A stretch of 5,486 nt of DNA from positions 1 through 5,486 of the forward strand of contig JAIEMR010000153.1 of assembly GCA_019751935.1 (NCBI GenBank), read 5' to 3'. The notes under the pieces are model-generated. The model ran no database searches. It saw only the letters and a list, made by a program, of their open reading frames with translations, and had not been told where the DNA came from. Of the stretch, positions 1 through 5,321 are shown in pieces. Source of the stretch: Alphaproteobacteria bacterium. Lineage in GTDB: Bacteria; Pseudomonadota; Alphaproteobacteria; Paracaedibacterales; CAIULA01. The position numbers and the translations under genes are program-made. Each line of letters begins with the position of its first letter. The first letter of the stretch is position 1.

Positions 1-1
1 T

Positions 2-199
2 CTCTCTTATTCTTGGCGACTCGCTTTTGCGCCAGCGGAAGTTATAGAATACGTCTGCGCTCATGAAGTGTCTCACCTTATACACATGAATCACAGTCAG
101 ATGTTCTGGGATACTGTTAAAAGTTTATGTCCCCAGTACAAACAGCATAAAGCCTGGCTAAGTCAACATGGGCGTCAGCTGTTTCTTTATACATTTTAG
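2..199 (+). CDS. YgjP-like (DUF45/PF01863) zinc metalloprotein, C-terminal part
   Basis: This is the C-terminal 65 codons of a gene that begins outside the window; the reading frame is open from base 2 to the TAG at 197-199. The sequence shows an HExxH zinc motif (HEVSH, bases 62-76) followed by a third histidine in MNHSQMFW (His at 92-94). The spacing, HExxH then five residues then His, is the signature of YgjP/SprT-like minimal gluzincins. The preceding WRLAFAPAEVIEYVCAHE and the tail ending in a WLSQHGRQL motif match the usual end of alphaproteobacterial family members (about 230-250 aa, from memory). The zinc site looks intact. Family members are small soluble metal-dependent hydrolases whose cellular substrate is not settled, so I give no reaction. 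No terminator hairpin is evident after the stop; a promoter-like TTGACA begins 17 bases later. Confidence 0.88.
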   Translation, partial: LSYSWRLAFAPAEVIEYVCAHEVSHLIHMNHSQMFWDTVKSLCPQYKQHKAWLSQHGRQLFLYTF

Positions 200-216
200 A
201 AATTTTTCCATCCCTC

Positions 217-247
217 TTGACAACTACTCCTAGTTTTTTGTTAGACT
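217..247 (+). promoter_or_regulatory. Probable promoter for the mini-ORF and substrate-binding gene
   Basis: A perfect TTGACA -35 lies at 217-222. The best -10 for it is TAGACT (242-247, four of six matches) at a long 19-bp spacing, which would start RNA near 254, inside the 21-bp palindrome. An alternative -10 is TATACT (269-274, five of six), the right arm of the palindrome, but it has only a poor -35 at 246-251. Either way the palindrome overlaps the start region. The promoter call is an inference from sequence matches. Confidence 0.45.
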
Positions 248-253
248 AAAAGT

Positions 254-274
254 AGTATACACGTCGTGTATACT
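254..274. promoter_or_regulatory. Perfect 21-bp palindrome, candidate operator
   Basis: The half-sites AGTATACACG (254-263) and CGTGTATACT (265-274) are exact reverse complements around a single central T (264). Such a site fits a dimeric helix-turn-helix repressor, for example of the TetR or GntR type. It sits at the presumed transcription start or -10, 38 bases before the mini-ORF, where a bound repressor would block initiation. No regulator gene is in the window, so the binding protein is unknown. As an RNA hairpin it would have a one-base loop and no T-run, so a terminator is unlikely. Confidence 0.6.
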
Positions 275-311
275 TTAATAATCAACCCTTAATTCATTCA
301 AAGAGATCATT

Positions 312-410
312 ATGACAAATTATTATTATGCCCAATGTGCCGGCTATCAAGCATCTAACATTCTTAATTCAAAAACAAATCGACATAAAAGAAAGCGACT
401 TAAATCATGA
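312..410 (+). CDS. 32-aa mini-ORF, translationally coupled upstream ORF
   Basis: A 32-codon ORF beginning MTNYYYAQCAGYQ and ending in the basic run KTNRHKRKRLKS. An AAGAG ribosome-binding site (301-305) lies six bases before the ATG, and no other in-frame start exists after the upstream TAA at 279-281. Its TGA (408-410) overlaps the ATG of the substrate-binding protein (407-409) as ATGA, the classic arrangement for translational coupling. The downstream gene has only a weak, distant purine stretch of its own, so ribosomes finishing this ORF may deliver its initiation. Three consecutive Tyr codons (4-6) and another at 12 are notable but do not prove a sensing leader peptide. The ORF runs directly into the next gene, leaving no room for a conventional transcription attenuator. 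I do not recognise the peptide. Confidence 0.5.
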   Translation: MTNYYYAQCAGYQASNILNSKTNRHKRKRLKS

Positions 411-1417
411 AAAAAGCTATATTTTTAACCATCACCCTTTCCATAATTTTAACCGTTCTGGTTATTAAAAAAACCTCAAAAGACACCATAACATCAGACA
501 ACCCGACAACCACATTACCTGTTATTGCCATTACCCAAATCGTTGAGCACCCTGCCTTAGATGCTGAGCGAAATGGCATTATCAAATCCTTGAAAAACGC
601 AGGCTTTGAAGACGGTAAAAACGTAAAAATTATTTACAAAAACGCCCAAGGCAACATCAGCACAAGCGCACAAATAACTCAGAATTTAATATCTGAGAAT
701 CCCAAGGTTATCGTTGCTATTTCAACGCCATCAGCTCAATCTTGTTTAAAAGCTTGTCAAGAAAAAGGCATTCCTTTAGTTTTTGGAGCCGTTAGCGATC
801 CCGTTGAGGCAAAGTTGATAACAACGCTTCAAGAACGAACAGAACCCGTTGTGGGCGTTTCTGATTCAGTGCCAATTTCCATGCGCTTGCAGTTTATCAG
901 AGACATTGTGCCAGGGTTAAAAAGGCTAGGCGTTATCTATAATCCAGGTGAAGCAAACTCTAGCAATATCGTAAAGTCTCTCAAAGACGAAGCCAGAAAA
1001 AATGATATTGAAATCATAGAAGCAACAGCCAACAAATCGTCTGAAGTCGATGGCGCTATGCGCAGTTTAGCTGGAAAAATAGACGCTTTATATATTCCAG
1101 ATGATAATACAGCAGCCTCTTCAATCAGCTCGATCATTAAAATAGGTGAGCAATTGAAAATCCCAGTTTTTAGCTGTGATACATCATTGATAGCATCTGG
1201 ACTTGTTGCAACCTATGGCTATAGTCATTTCACTTTAGGAGAAATTGCAGGAGATATGGTCGTCAAGATTCTAAAAGGAACCCCAGCTGGGCAAATTCCA
1301 ATTCCAAATGATATTCCCGCTGAATTGATTATCAATGCAGAAGCCGCAAAACGAGCTGGCCTTGAGTTGCCGAAGGATTTGCCTAAGGAGGTTAAGTTTT
1401 ATAAGGCGGCGGGGTAA
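407..1417 (+). CDS. ABC transporter substrate-binding protein, PF04392 family
   Basis: A 336-aa protein of the PF04392 (TrpX-like) family of periplasmic substrate-binding proteins, which capture a small ligand for an ABC importer; some characterised members bind aromatic amino acids. The start is a short basic MKK plus a hydrophobic segment (about residues 4-20), a secretion signal or membrane anchor with no lipobox Cys. Family hallmarks follow in order: PVIAITQIVEHPALDA-ERNGI near residues 38-57, KVIVAISTPSAQS in lobe 1, GIPLVFGAVSDPVEAKL, RLGVIYNPGEANS at the start of lobe 2, then GLVATYGYSHFTLGEIAGDM and the IPAELIINAEAAKRAGLELP end motif. Length is normal for the family. It is coupled to the 32-codon ORF through an ATGA overlap. 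The permease and ATPase genes that usually accompany it are absent here: the next gene is convergent. Ligand specificity cannot be read from the sequence. Confidence 0.93.
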   Translation: MKKAIFLTITLSIILTVLVIKKTSKDTITSDNPTTTLPVIAITQIVEHPALDAERNGIIKSLKNAGFEDGKNVKIIYKNAQGNISTSAQITQNLISENPKVIVAISTPSAQSCLKACQEKGIPLVFGAVSDPVEAKLITTLQERTEPVVGVSDSVPISMRLQFIRDIVPGLKRLGVIYNPGEANSSNIVKSLKDEARKNDIEIIEATANKSSEVDGAMRSLAGKIDALYIPDDNTAASSISSIIKIGEQLKIPVFSCDTSLIASGLVATYGYSHFTLGEIAGDMVVKILKGTPAGQIPIPNDIPAELIINAEAAKRAGLELPKDLPKEVKFYKAAG

Positions 1418-1430
1418 TTTACTTAAATGC

Positions 1431-1504
1431 CTGGATTGCCACGTCGTCTACGTCTCCTCGCAATGACGGAACTGCGTCATCGCGAGCAAAGCGTGGCGAT
1501 CCAG
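1431..1504. repeat. REP/MITE-like palindromic repeat element
   Basis: A long imperfect inverted repeat between two convergent genes. The outer arms are CTGGATTGCCACG (1431-1443) and CGTGGCGATCCAG (1492-1504). The inner arms are TCGCAATGACG (1458-1468) and CGTCATCGCGA (1475-1485), with a 6-base loop GAACTG. Each arm pair has one difference, read as G-U or A-C depending on strand. The segment between inner and outer arms is 14 bases on the left but only about 6 on the right, so the halves look like different subtypes. Elements with this 'GGATTGCCACG...CGCAATGACG' core are familiar to me as dispersed intergenic repeats in many bacterial genomes. It has no T-run, so terminator activity is unproven. 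It also creates a spurious plus-strand reading frame. Confidence 0.8.
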
Positions 1505-1522
1505 AAAACTGATATTTTATAT

Positions 1523-3868
1523 CTAAAACGCTTTCAACAAATCCTTGATAATCTTTTCAGGTTTAGGGGCCTCTTGCGGCGCTTGTTGCGCAGGTTGTTG
1601 AGGCGAATCAGGCTTTTGCGCAGGGGCAGCATCTTGTTTTTTACCTAACACCCCTTTTAAGACATCACCAACTGTACCGCCAATCCCTTGCACTGCTTTG
1701 TCAATGACCCTACTTGCAATCTCTTGTAAAAGGATTTTTGCCAATTGCGCTTGATCAACCTTATAAGAAGGAGAATCTAGGCTTCCTTCAATTGCAAGTC
1801 CTATTGAGGGAAGTTTGCTAAGTTCTTTGACTTTCACTTGTGTTTGCATATCAATAAGCCACTTTGGTAAATCAATTGTTCCCCTACCCGTCAGCGCAAT
1901 ATCAGGAGAAGAAAATTCAATATCTTGACTGGATGCTTTTCCGTTTTGAACTGTAAAATTCGCTTTCAAATAATCAAAAGGTGTTTGTGCCTTTGAGTTA
2001 AGATCATTTATAACAGCAGTCACATCACCTGGGCCTTTGACTTGCTTAATATCGTTCACGAATTTTTTGATGTCAAATGCCTCAACAACGCCTTGGCTTA
2101 AATTGAAATTCATTTCACCGCCTAATGAATGGACAATATCATAGGTATTATCTCCCTTAGCATTCAGGTGCAGAGAGGTTGTTAATGCCGCCTTCTTCAA
2201 TGGAGTTTTTCTAACCTTTGGCAGGGACGCTACATCCAGTTTTTGAATACCAAAATTAAGCTTTAAAGCAGAGTCACTTTGCAAAGACACGTCACCATTA
2301 AAACTACCCCCGTAACCTTGGGCCCCAAACGAAGTAATTTGAAGATTTCCATCCTTAAGGTGAAGTGTCACACTTACTTGACTCAGTTGATACTCGTCAT
2401 AATGAAACTCACGGACGCTAACCTTAACGTCAGTATTCACGGTTTTAAGAGGATCAAGATTCCATTTTTCTTTAGACCAACGATCACTTTCTGATTTTAC
2501 AGGTTGCGCAGAGGGCTGATTTGCAGAAGACGCTGGAGATTCAGCTCCCCCTTTTCCTTTATTTTCACTTGGTAAAAGAGCATTAAGATCAATTTTCCCA
2601 AGAGATAACTCACCTTTAATATAAGGACGAGCCTCTCCTAGTTTGACAGTGATATCACCCTCTCCATCAAGCTGGCCAATGGCAAGCTTCAGCCCTTTGA
2701 ACGCATAGCTGGAATCCTGTACATTAAGAGAGGTTGAAACATCAATTTGGCCTTGTAAATAAGGGGCCGTTTCATCTGCGCCCACCCATTTTAGAAATGT
2801 CTGGGGTTTATCTGAATGAATGGTAACATGCCCATTCCATAAGCTTTGCTCATTACTTTGCCCCTGAACACTCAATTTTACTTGAGCTGGCCCTTCACTT
2901 AAAAGCAGCTGACCAGTAATATTTGAAGCCTTATAGGTAACGTCGCCTTCTAGTTTAATACTTTCAAGAGAAGCCTTTAATCCGGAAATTTTTATATCCT
3001 CAGGCTGTGCGTCAAGATGTGCTTTCAAGTTTAAACCTTTTTGCAAATCAATTTTTTTATTAGCAAGATCTAAACTAAAAGGAAGCTTAAGCGCATCTGA
3101 TGCCACATCCCCTACAAATCTTTTATTTTCCATAGTGCCTTCCACCCGAAGAACACCATAATCAGCTTTGTCTTTGGAAAGATTAATATTTGCTTTTATA
3201 GTGGCTGGGTTCTTATTAAAAAGTTCACCTGTATGAATATCTGCTTTTACAGTAAGTCCCTCTATATCTGCCTGCCCTTTGACGTTAAAAGGACCTGACA
3301 AGGAATCAAAACCACCCTCTAGATTAATGTTTTTTACCTCATGATGGGTTTTGGTTTTAAGGTTAGAAACAGACACCTGTCCGTCTTTAATGATGATTTT
3401 TCTGAGCGCAATATTCGGTGCTTGAGCGTGCGTGGCTTCTTCATGTTTGGTAATGGGGCTTTGATTAGATGAAGGCGCTTTAATTTGTACCTTTTCTTGT
3501 ATTTCCCAATTATTTTGCTCTGTTTCTGAGGTTTCTAAATGCACAATGGGTTCTATTAATTCCACCTTATCAACAACAATTTGCCCTCTTAAAAGCGGCA
3601 ATATATTAAGGCTAAGGGACACACTCTTTAATTCAAGAAGAGACGGAGCTTTGCCGCCTGGTTTGTTTTTTACAAAAATATCATTGGCTTTTAAATGCGG
3701 CGTTGGCAAGAGATTAAGATTAACTGAACCTTTAATATCAAGGTCATAACCTGCATTTGTTTTCACAGTCTCAATAAGAGGTTCTTTAAAATGACTCCAG
3801 TCTATAAAGCTAGGAACGATTAAAACCAGGCCAATGATTCCAACAAAAACATAAAGCAGTTTTTTCAT
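1523..3868 (-). CDS. AsmA family protein
   Basis: A 781-aa AsmA-family protein. Members are anchored in the inner membrane by one N-terminal helix and extend a long beta-rich domain into the periplasm; relatives in this bridge-like superfamily (AsmA, TamB, YhdP) are linked to outer-membrane lipid homeostasis. Residues 5-20 form the membrane helix, followed by the AsmA opening motif IDWSHFKEPLIETV, the GYDLDIKGSVNLNLLPTPHL block and NILPLLRGQIVVDKVELIEP. A Ser/Pro/Gln-rich linker occurs near residues 435-460. The C-terminal AsmA-like region carries LGGEMNFNLSQGVVEAFDIK and the GTIDLPKWLIDM stretch. A Pro/Gln/Ala-rich tail follows and ends in the amphipathic IIKDLLKAF. The start is supported by the membrane helix and an AAGAG site 7 bases upstream of the ATG. 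It is monocistronic in the window and ends 18 bases from the palindromic repeat. No frameshift or damage is seen. Confidence 0.93.
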   Translation of the reverse strand: MKKLLYVFVGIIGLVLIVPSFIDWSHFKEPLIETVKTNAGYDLDIKGSVNLNLLPTPHLKANDIFVKNKPGGKAPSLLELKSVSLSLNILPLLRGQIVVDKVELIEPIVHLETSETEQNNWEIQEKVQIKAPSSNQSPITKHEEATHAQAPNIALRKIIIKDGQVSVSNLKTKTHHEVKNINLEGGFDSLSGPFNVKGQADIEGLTVKADIHTGELFNKNPATIKANINLSKDKADYGVLRVEGTMENKRFVGDVASDALKLPFSLDLANKKIDLQKGLNLKAHLDAQPEDIKISGLKASLESIKLEGDVTYKASNITGQLLLSEGPAQVKLSVQGQSNEQSLWNGHVTIHSDKPQTFLKWVGADETAPYLQGQIDVSTSLNVQDSSYAFKGLKLAIGQLDGEGDITVKLGEARPYIKGELSLGKIDLNALLPSENKGKGGAESPASSANQPSAQPVKSESDRWSKEKWNLDPLKTVNTDVKVSVREFHYDEYQLSQVSVTLHLKDGNLQITSFGAQGYGGSFNGDVSLQSDSALKLNFGIQKLDVASLPKVRKTPLKKAALTTSLHLNAKGDNTYDIVHSLGGEMNFNLSQGVVEAFDIKKFVNDIKQVKGPGDVTAVINDLNSKAQTPFDYLKANFTVQNGKASSQDIEFSSPDIALTGRGTIDLPKWLIDMQTQVKVKELSKLPSIGLAIEGSLDSPSYKVDQAQLAKILLQEIASRVIDKAVQGIGGTVGDVLKGVLGKKQDAAPAQKPDSPQQPAQQAPQEAPKPEKIIKDLLKAF

Positions 3869-3905
3869 TTTTTTCTCTTATTAGATGAGAGTTAAAATAT
3901 GCAGC

Positions 3906-3914
3906 ATTATAGCA
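3906..3914 (-). promoter_or_regulatory. Extended -10 promoter of the AsmA gene
   Basis: Read on the minus strand, the sequence is TGC followed by a perfect TATAAT (3911 down to 3906), an extended -10. No good -35 lies 16-18 bases upstream, which is typical of extended -10 promoters. Transcription would start near 3899, giving a leader of about 30 bases before the AsmA ATG at 3868-3866. Confidence 0.6.
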
Positions 3915-3951
3915 CATTGCGATGACTTTAATGGATGGACTTTTTTAAAAT

Positions 3952-3980
3952 TTGAGTTTTTAGATATTATTGGCCATGAT
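3952..3980 (+). promoter_or_regulatory. Weak candidate promoter upstream of the tandem hairpins
   Basis: TTGAGT (3952-3957) and CATGAT (3975-3980) are each four of six matches to the sigma70 boxes, with an ideal 17-bp spacer. Initiation near 3987 would start the RNA at the first stem GAGTC (3988-3992). A nearby TATATT (3981-3986) is a better -10 but has no convincing -35. Some promoter must lie upstream of 4018 or within the hairpins to express the gene at 4121, because only about 10 bases separate the second T-run from its ribosome-binding site. Confidence 0.3.
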
Positions 3981-3987
3981 TATATTA

Positions 3988-4039
3988 GAGTCATGTTTCC
4001 ATAGACTCATCTCCAAGAGCGCCTGAAGGCGCTTTTTTT
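3988..4039 (+). ncRNA. Possible short RNA or attenuated leader, two stem-loops ending in a terminator
   Basis: Between the AsmA promoter and the secreted-protein gene, the plus strand can form a 5-bp stem GAGTC (3988-3992) with GACTC (4004-4008). About 9 bases later comes the GC-rich terminator hairpin at 4018-4039. No gene lies upstream on this strand for that terminator to serve, so it either ends a small RNA of about 50 bases or interrupts the leader of the gene at 4121. I recognise no RNA family. The call rests only on structure and position. Confidence 0.28.
4018..4039 (+). terminator. Rho-independent terminator 1 of a tandem pair
   Basis: A perfect 6-bp GC-rich stem AGCGCC (4018-4023) and GGCGCT (4028-4033) with a TGAA tetraloop, running into T7 (4033-4039). 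On the minus strand no T-run follows, so it works for plus-strand transcription only. Its place upstream of a plus-strand gene, with no gene before it, suggests an attenuator or the end of a small RNA. Confidence 0.82.
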
Positions 4040-4051
4040 ATACCCTCTCGC

Positions 4052-4097
4052 AAAAAAAACCAGCCATCTAGAAATATGTTTTCTAGGTGGTTTTTTT
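4052..4097. terminator. Terminator hairpin 2, A-run/T-run flanked, possibly bidirectional
   Basis: An 11-bp stem, CCATCTAGAAA (4064-4074) with TTTCTAGGTGG (4080-4090), has one T-G wobble (4067/4087) and a 5-base loop. T7 follows (4091-4097), and A8 precedes it (4052-4059), so the minus strand also has a T-run four bases after the stem. It lies only 24 bases before the start codon at 4121. A related hairpin sharing TTCTAGGTGGTT occurs at 5322-5348. Confidence 0.8.
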
Positions 4098-4120
4098 ATG
4101 TTCACAGAAAGGACAAAATC

Positions 4121-4441
4121 ATGAAATTTAAAACTATATTCTTATTTTTATGCCTATTAAGCCTTGCGTCAGCAGTATTTTCTTCAGATGAAAAGGAATG
4201 GTCCACAGAACCTTATGGCAGCAGAATGTGTTTATTGCCGCGTCCTGGCACCACACTAATACCAGCGTACGATCCTATTAAAGAGTTTGGAGCCTGCATA
4301 AGCGAACTTGAAAGACTTTGTATGTCCGCAGAAAAAATTGATAACGCTGCAGATTCAAGCGCTGTTGAGGAATTAAAAGAAACAACTCTCAAGAGTGTTA
4401 AAGAAGCCGTAAAAAAATGGCTCCTCTTATGCATGGCATAA
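4121..4441 (+). CDS. Small secreted Cys-containing protein (zero-frame product, 106 aa)
   Basis: I do not recognise the family. The ATG at 4121 is chosen over the longer upstream reading because an AAAGGA ribosome-binding site (4108-4113) sits 7 bases before it and because it starts a textbook signal peptide: MKFK, a hydrophobic core (residues 5-15) and ASA|VF cleavage after residue 18. The mature part is about 88 aa with Cys at 37, 59, 67 and 104, a Pro-rich start (LLPRPGTTLIPAYDP) and a helical, charged second half. The frame ends soon after a run of seven A (4411-4417), in WLLLCMA then TAA. A -1 shift at that run continues for 59 more codons to 4596, so this may be a truncated or alternative product of a 158-aa protein. 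The predicted location is periplasmic or extracellular. Two terminator-like hairpins precede it. Confidence 0.72.
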   Translation: MKFKTIFLFLCLLSLASAVFSSDEKEWSTEPYGSRMCLLPRPGTTLIPAYDPIKEFGACISELERLCMSAEKIDNAADSSAVEELKETTLKSVKEAVKKWLLLCMA

Positions 4442-4442
4442 G
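4411..4442 (+). promoter_or_regulatory. Candidate -1 frameshift site: A_AAA_AAA heptamer plus stem-loop
   Basis: In the frame starting at 4121 the heptamer reads gtA AAA AAA tgg (4411-4417), the X_XXY_YYZ register needed for tandem -1 slippage. After an 8-base spacer comes a perfect 7-bp stem, CTTATGC (4426-4432) and GCATAAG (4436-4442), with an ATG triloop; the zero-frame TAA (4439-4441) lies inside the stem. A -1 shift leads directly into the open frame 4417-4596. The stem is modest (3 G-C, 4 A-T pairs), and a one-base loss from an A8 run would produce the same layout. Function is inferred. Confidence 0.45.
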
Positions 4443-4596
4443 TCGAATGGGTTGCCCAGATGAGAAGATAGAAAATTTTGAAAGGACATATAAAGAGTAT
4501 AACGCTAGGATTGCAATAATGATTGATTCAAAATTATTTAAATCCTGCATACAAAGCTTAATTAACACTGCAAAAGAAATTAGGCGTGCCGGCTAA
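4417..4596 (+). CDS. -1 frame extension of the secreted protein (59 aa)
   Basis: This frame is open from 4402 and in-frame from the shift point at 4417 to the TAA at 4594-4596. It would add 59 residues, beginning MAPLMHGISRMGCPDEK, to the first 99 residues encoded from 4121, giving a 158-aa product with Cys at 37, 59, 67, 112 and 143. It contains FKSCIQSL, which resembles FGACISEL in the zero-frame part, so the two parts look like pieces of one protein. As an independent gene it would start at ATG 4417, 4429 or 4447, but none has a convincing ribosome-binding site. Alternatives are a decayed 3' end after a one-base deletion in the A-run, a sequencing error, or transcriptional slippage on the A-run. 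Confidence 0.5.
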   Translation: MAPLMHGISRMGCPDEKIENFERTYKEYNARIAIMIDSKLFKSCIQSLINTAKEIRRAG

Positions 4597-4609
4597 CAAT
4601 TAATTCTCC

Positions 4610-4644
4610 CTTAAAAAAATTCTCCTGCTTAACGCTTTTTTAAG
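4610..4644. repeat. AT-rich inverted repeat after the frameshifted gene
   Basis: CTTAAAAAA (4610-4618) and TTTTTTAAG (4636-4644) are a perfect 9-bp inverted repeat around a 17-base loop. The stem is weak (one G-C pair). It begins 13 bases after the -1 frame stop and could be a poor terminator, or just chance in AT-rich spacer DNA. Confidence 0.3.
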
Positions 4645-4658
4645 AAAAATATTCTAAA

Positions 4659-4674
4659 TTGATATCTATATCAA
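4659..4674. promoter_or_regulatory. Short dyad before the second secreted-protein gene
   Basis: TTGATAT and ATATCAA are 7-bp arms around a CT centre, ending 10 bases before the AGGA ribosome-binding site (4686-4689 falls 12 bases after it). It may be an operator half-site pair or a leader hairpin. No convincing promoter pair is seen between 4597 and 4697; TTAACG (4629-4634) with TATTCT (4650-4655) has a short 15-bp spacer. Confidence 0.25.
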
Positions 4675-4697
4675 AAAGATTAAGTAGGAAAATAAAA

Positions 4698-5252
4698 ATG
4701 TTAAGATTAGGAATAATATTGCTTGCTTTAACAAATGCATTGCAAGCAGTTGAGGACCTATTGGGCTTTCCACCAACTGAGGAATTATATGGTTTTAGAA
4801 CAAGAACAGGCGCCTTGAATTTTTATCAAAAAGCAATTTATGACGACGCCTTACAATTCGCTAATCCTGGTCGAGAATTTCAAAAAATCTGTGACAAGGG
4901 TGATGAAGTAGCCATAGCGGGACTTTTAGAAGTGTTTCCCTTATGTCAAGTTTATGGCTGTACTGGCGCTCTACTGGAGCCTGTCCCTCACCTAAATCAA
5001 GATTTAGCAAATCAATTACCAGCAATTATAGCATTTTTAGCAACAAAGCGTGCAGAACAAGATTTTATCAAATCTAGTGCCCAATCTTCTCTTGAAAAAA
5101 CAAGAATGTTTTGGGCTTTGAGTGCAAGTCAACTAAGTTGGCATAGTTTACATATTCGCTGGAGGTTTGCACGTTATGAGTATGAACGATATCAGTTGGA
5201 ACTCCCTGCTGAGGATTGTTATAACCCCTCAAGTCCCAGGGCTGAAGAATGA
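4698..5252 (+). CDS. Secreted Cys-containing protein of unknown family (184 aa)
   Basis: I do not recognise this protein. The ATG at 4698 is chosen because AGGA (4686-4689) lies 8 bases upstream and the start gives a compact signal peptide: MLR, a hydrophobic core IILLAL, then cleavage at TNA|LQ or LQA|VE near residues 14-17. An in-frame TTG at 4659 would add 13 basic residues but has no better ribosome-binding site. The mature chain is about 167 aa with four Cys (65, 83, 88, 174; the middle pair as PLCQVYGC), enough for two disulfides. It is rich in Tyr/Trp/Phe toward the end (HSLHIRWRFARYEYERY) and closes with the acidic PRAEE. No transmembrane segment is seen beyond the signal. It lies 101 bases after the preceding gene's extended stop, same strand, and is followed by a hairpin at 5322. 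An exported host-interaction or envelope protein is possible but unsupported by homology. Confidence 0.75.
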   Translation: MLRLGIILLALTNALQAVEDLLGFPPTEELYGFRTRTGALNFYQKAIYDDALQFANPGREFQKICDKGDEVAIAGLLEVFPLCQVYGCTGALLEPVPHLNQDLANQLPAIIAFLATKRAEQDFIKSSAQSSLEKTRMFWALSASQLSWHSLHIRWRFARYEYERYQLELPAEDCYNPSSPRAEE

Positions 5253-5321
5253 AGAGTATGACATACATCATGCTTAGGTAAGCCCACCTCCTTCTTAACT
5301 TTTACTATCTCATACAAAACG

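Noticed and set aside
400..585. Minus-strand 61-codon ORF over the start of the substrate-binding gene
   Set aside because: It is a shadow of the strongly supported plus-strand gene, with no ribosome-binding site or family resemblance.
937..1137. Minus-strand 66-codon ORF inside the substrate-binding gene
   Set aside because: It is entirely antisense to a conserved domain and has no independent support.
1427..1648. Plus-strand 73-codon ORF beginning MPGLPRRLRLLAMTE
   Set aside because: Its first half is the palindromic repeat and its second half is antisense to the AsmA gene's low-complexity tail. Such Arg/Leu-rich frames are a known artefact of this repeat.
2279..2494. Plus-strand ORFs inside the AsmA gene (2279-2494 and 3546-3749)
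   Set aside because: They are antisense shadows of the 781-aa AsmA frame, which shows family motifs throughout.
4076..4120. Longer start (15 extra residues) for the 106-aa secreted protein
   Set aside because: It begins inside the terminator hairpin and would bury the signal peptide. The ATG at 4121 has a proper ribosome-binding site and signal sequence.
4213..4434. Minus-strand ORFs antisense to the two secreted-protein genes (4213-4434 and 5074-5271)
   Set aside because: The plus-strand genes have ribosome-binding sites and signal peptides, while these have neither.
4602..4626. Short direct repeat AATTCTCC (4602-4609 and 4619-4626)
   Set aside because: Eight bases repeated once in an AT-rich spacer is within chance, and no array structure follows.
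4659..4697. TTG start adding 13 residues to the 184-aa protein
   Set aside because: It is a non-ATG start in a dyad with no good ribosome-binding site. The ATG at 4698 has AGGA at 8 bases and gives a compact signal peptide.
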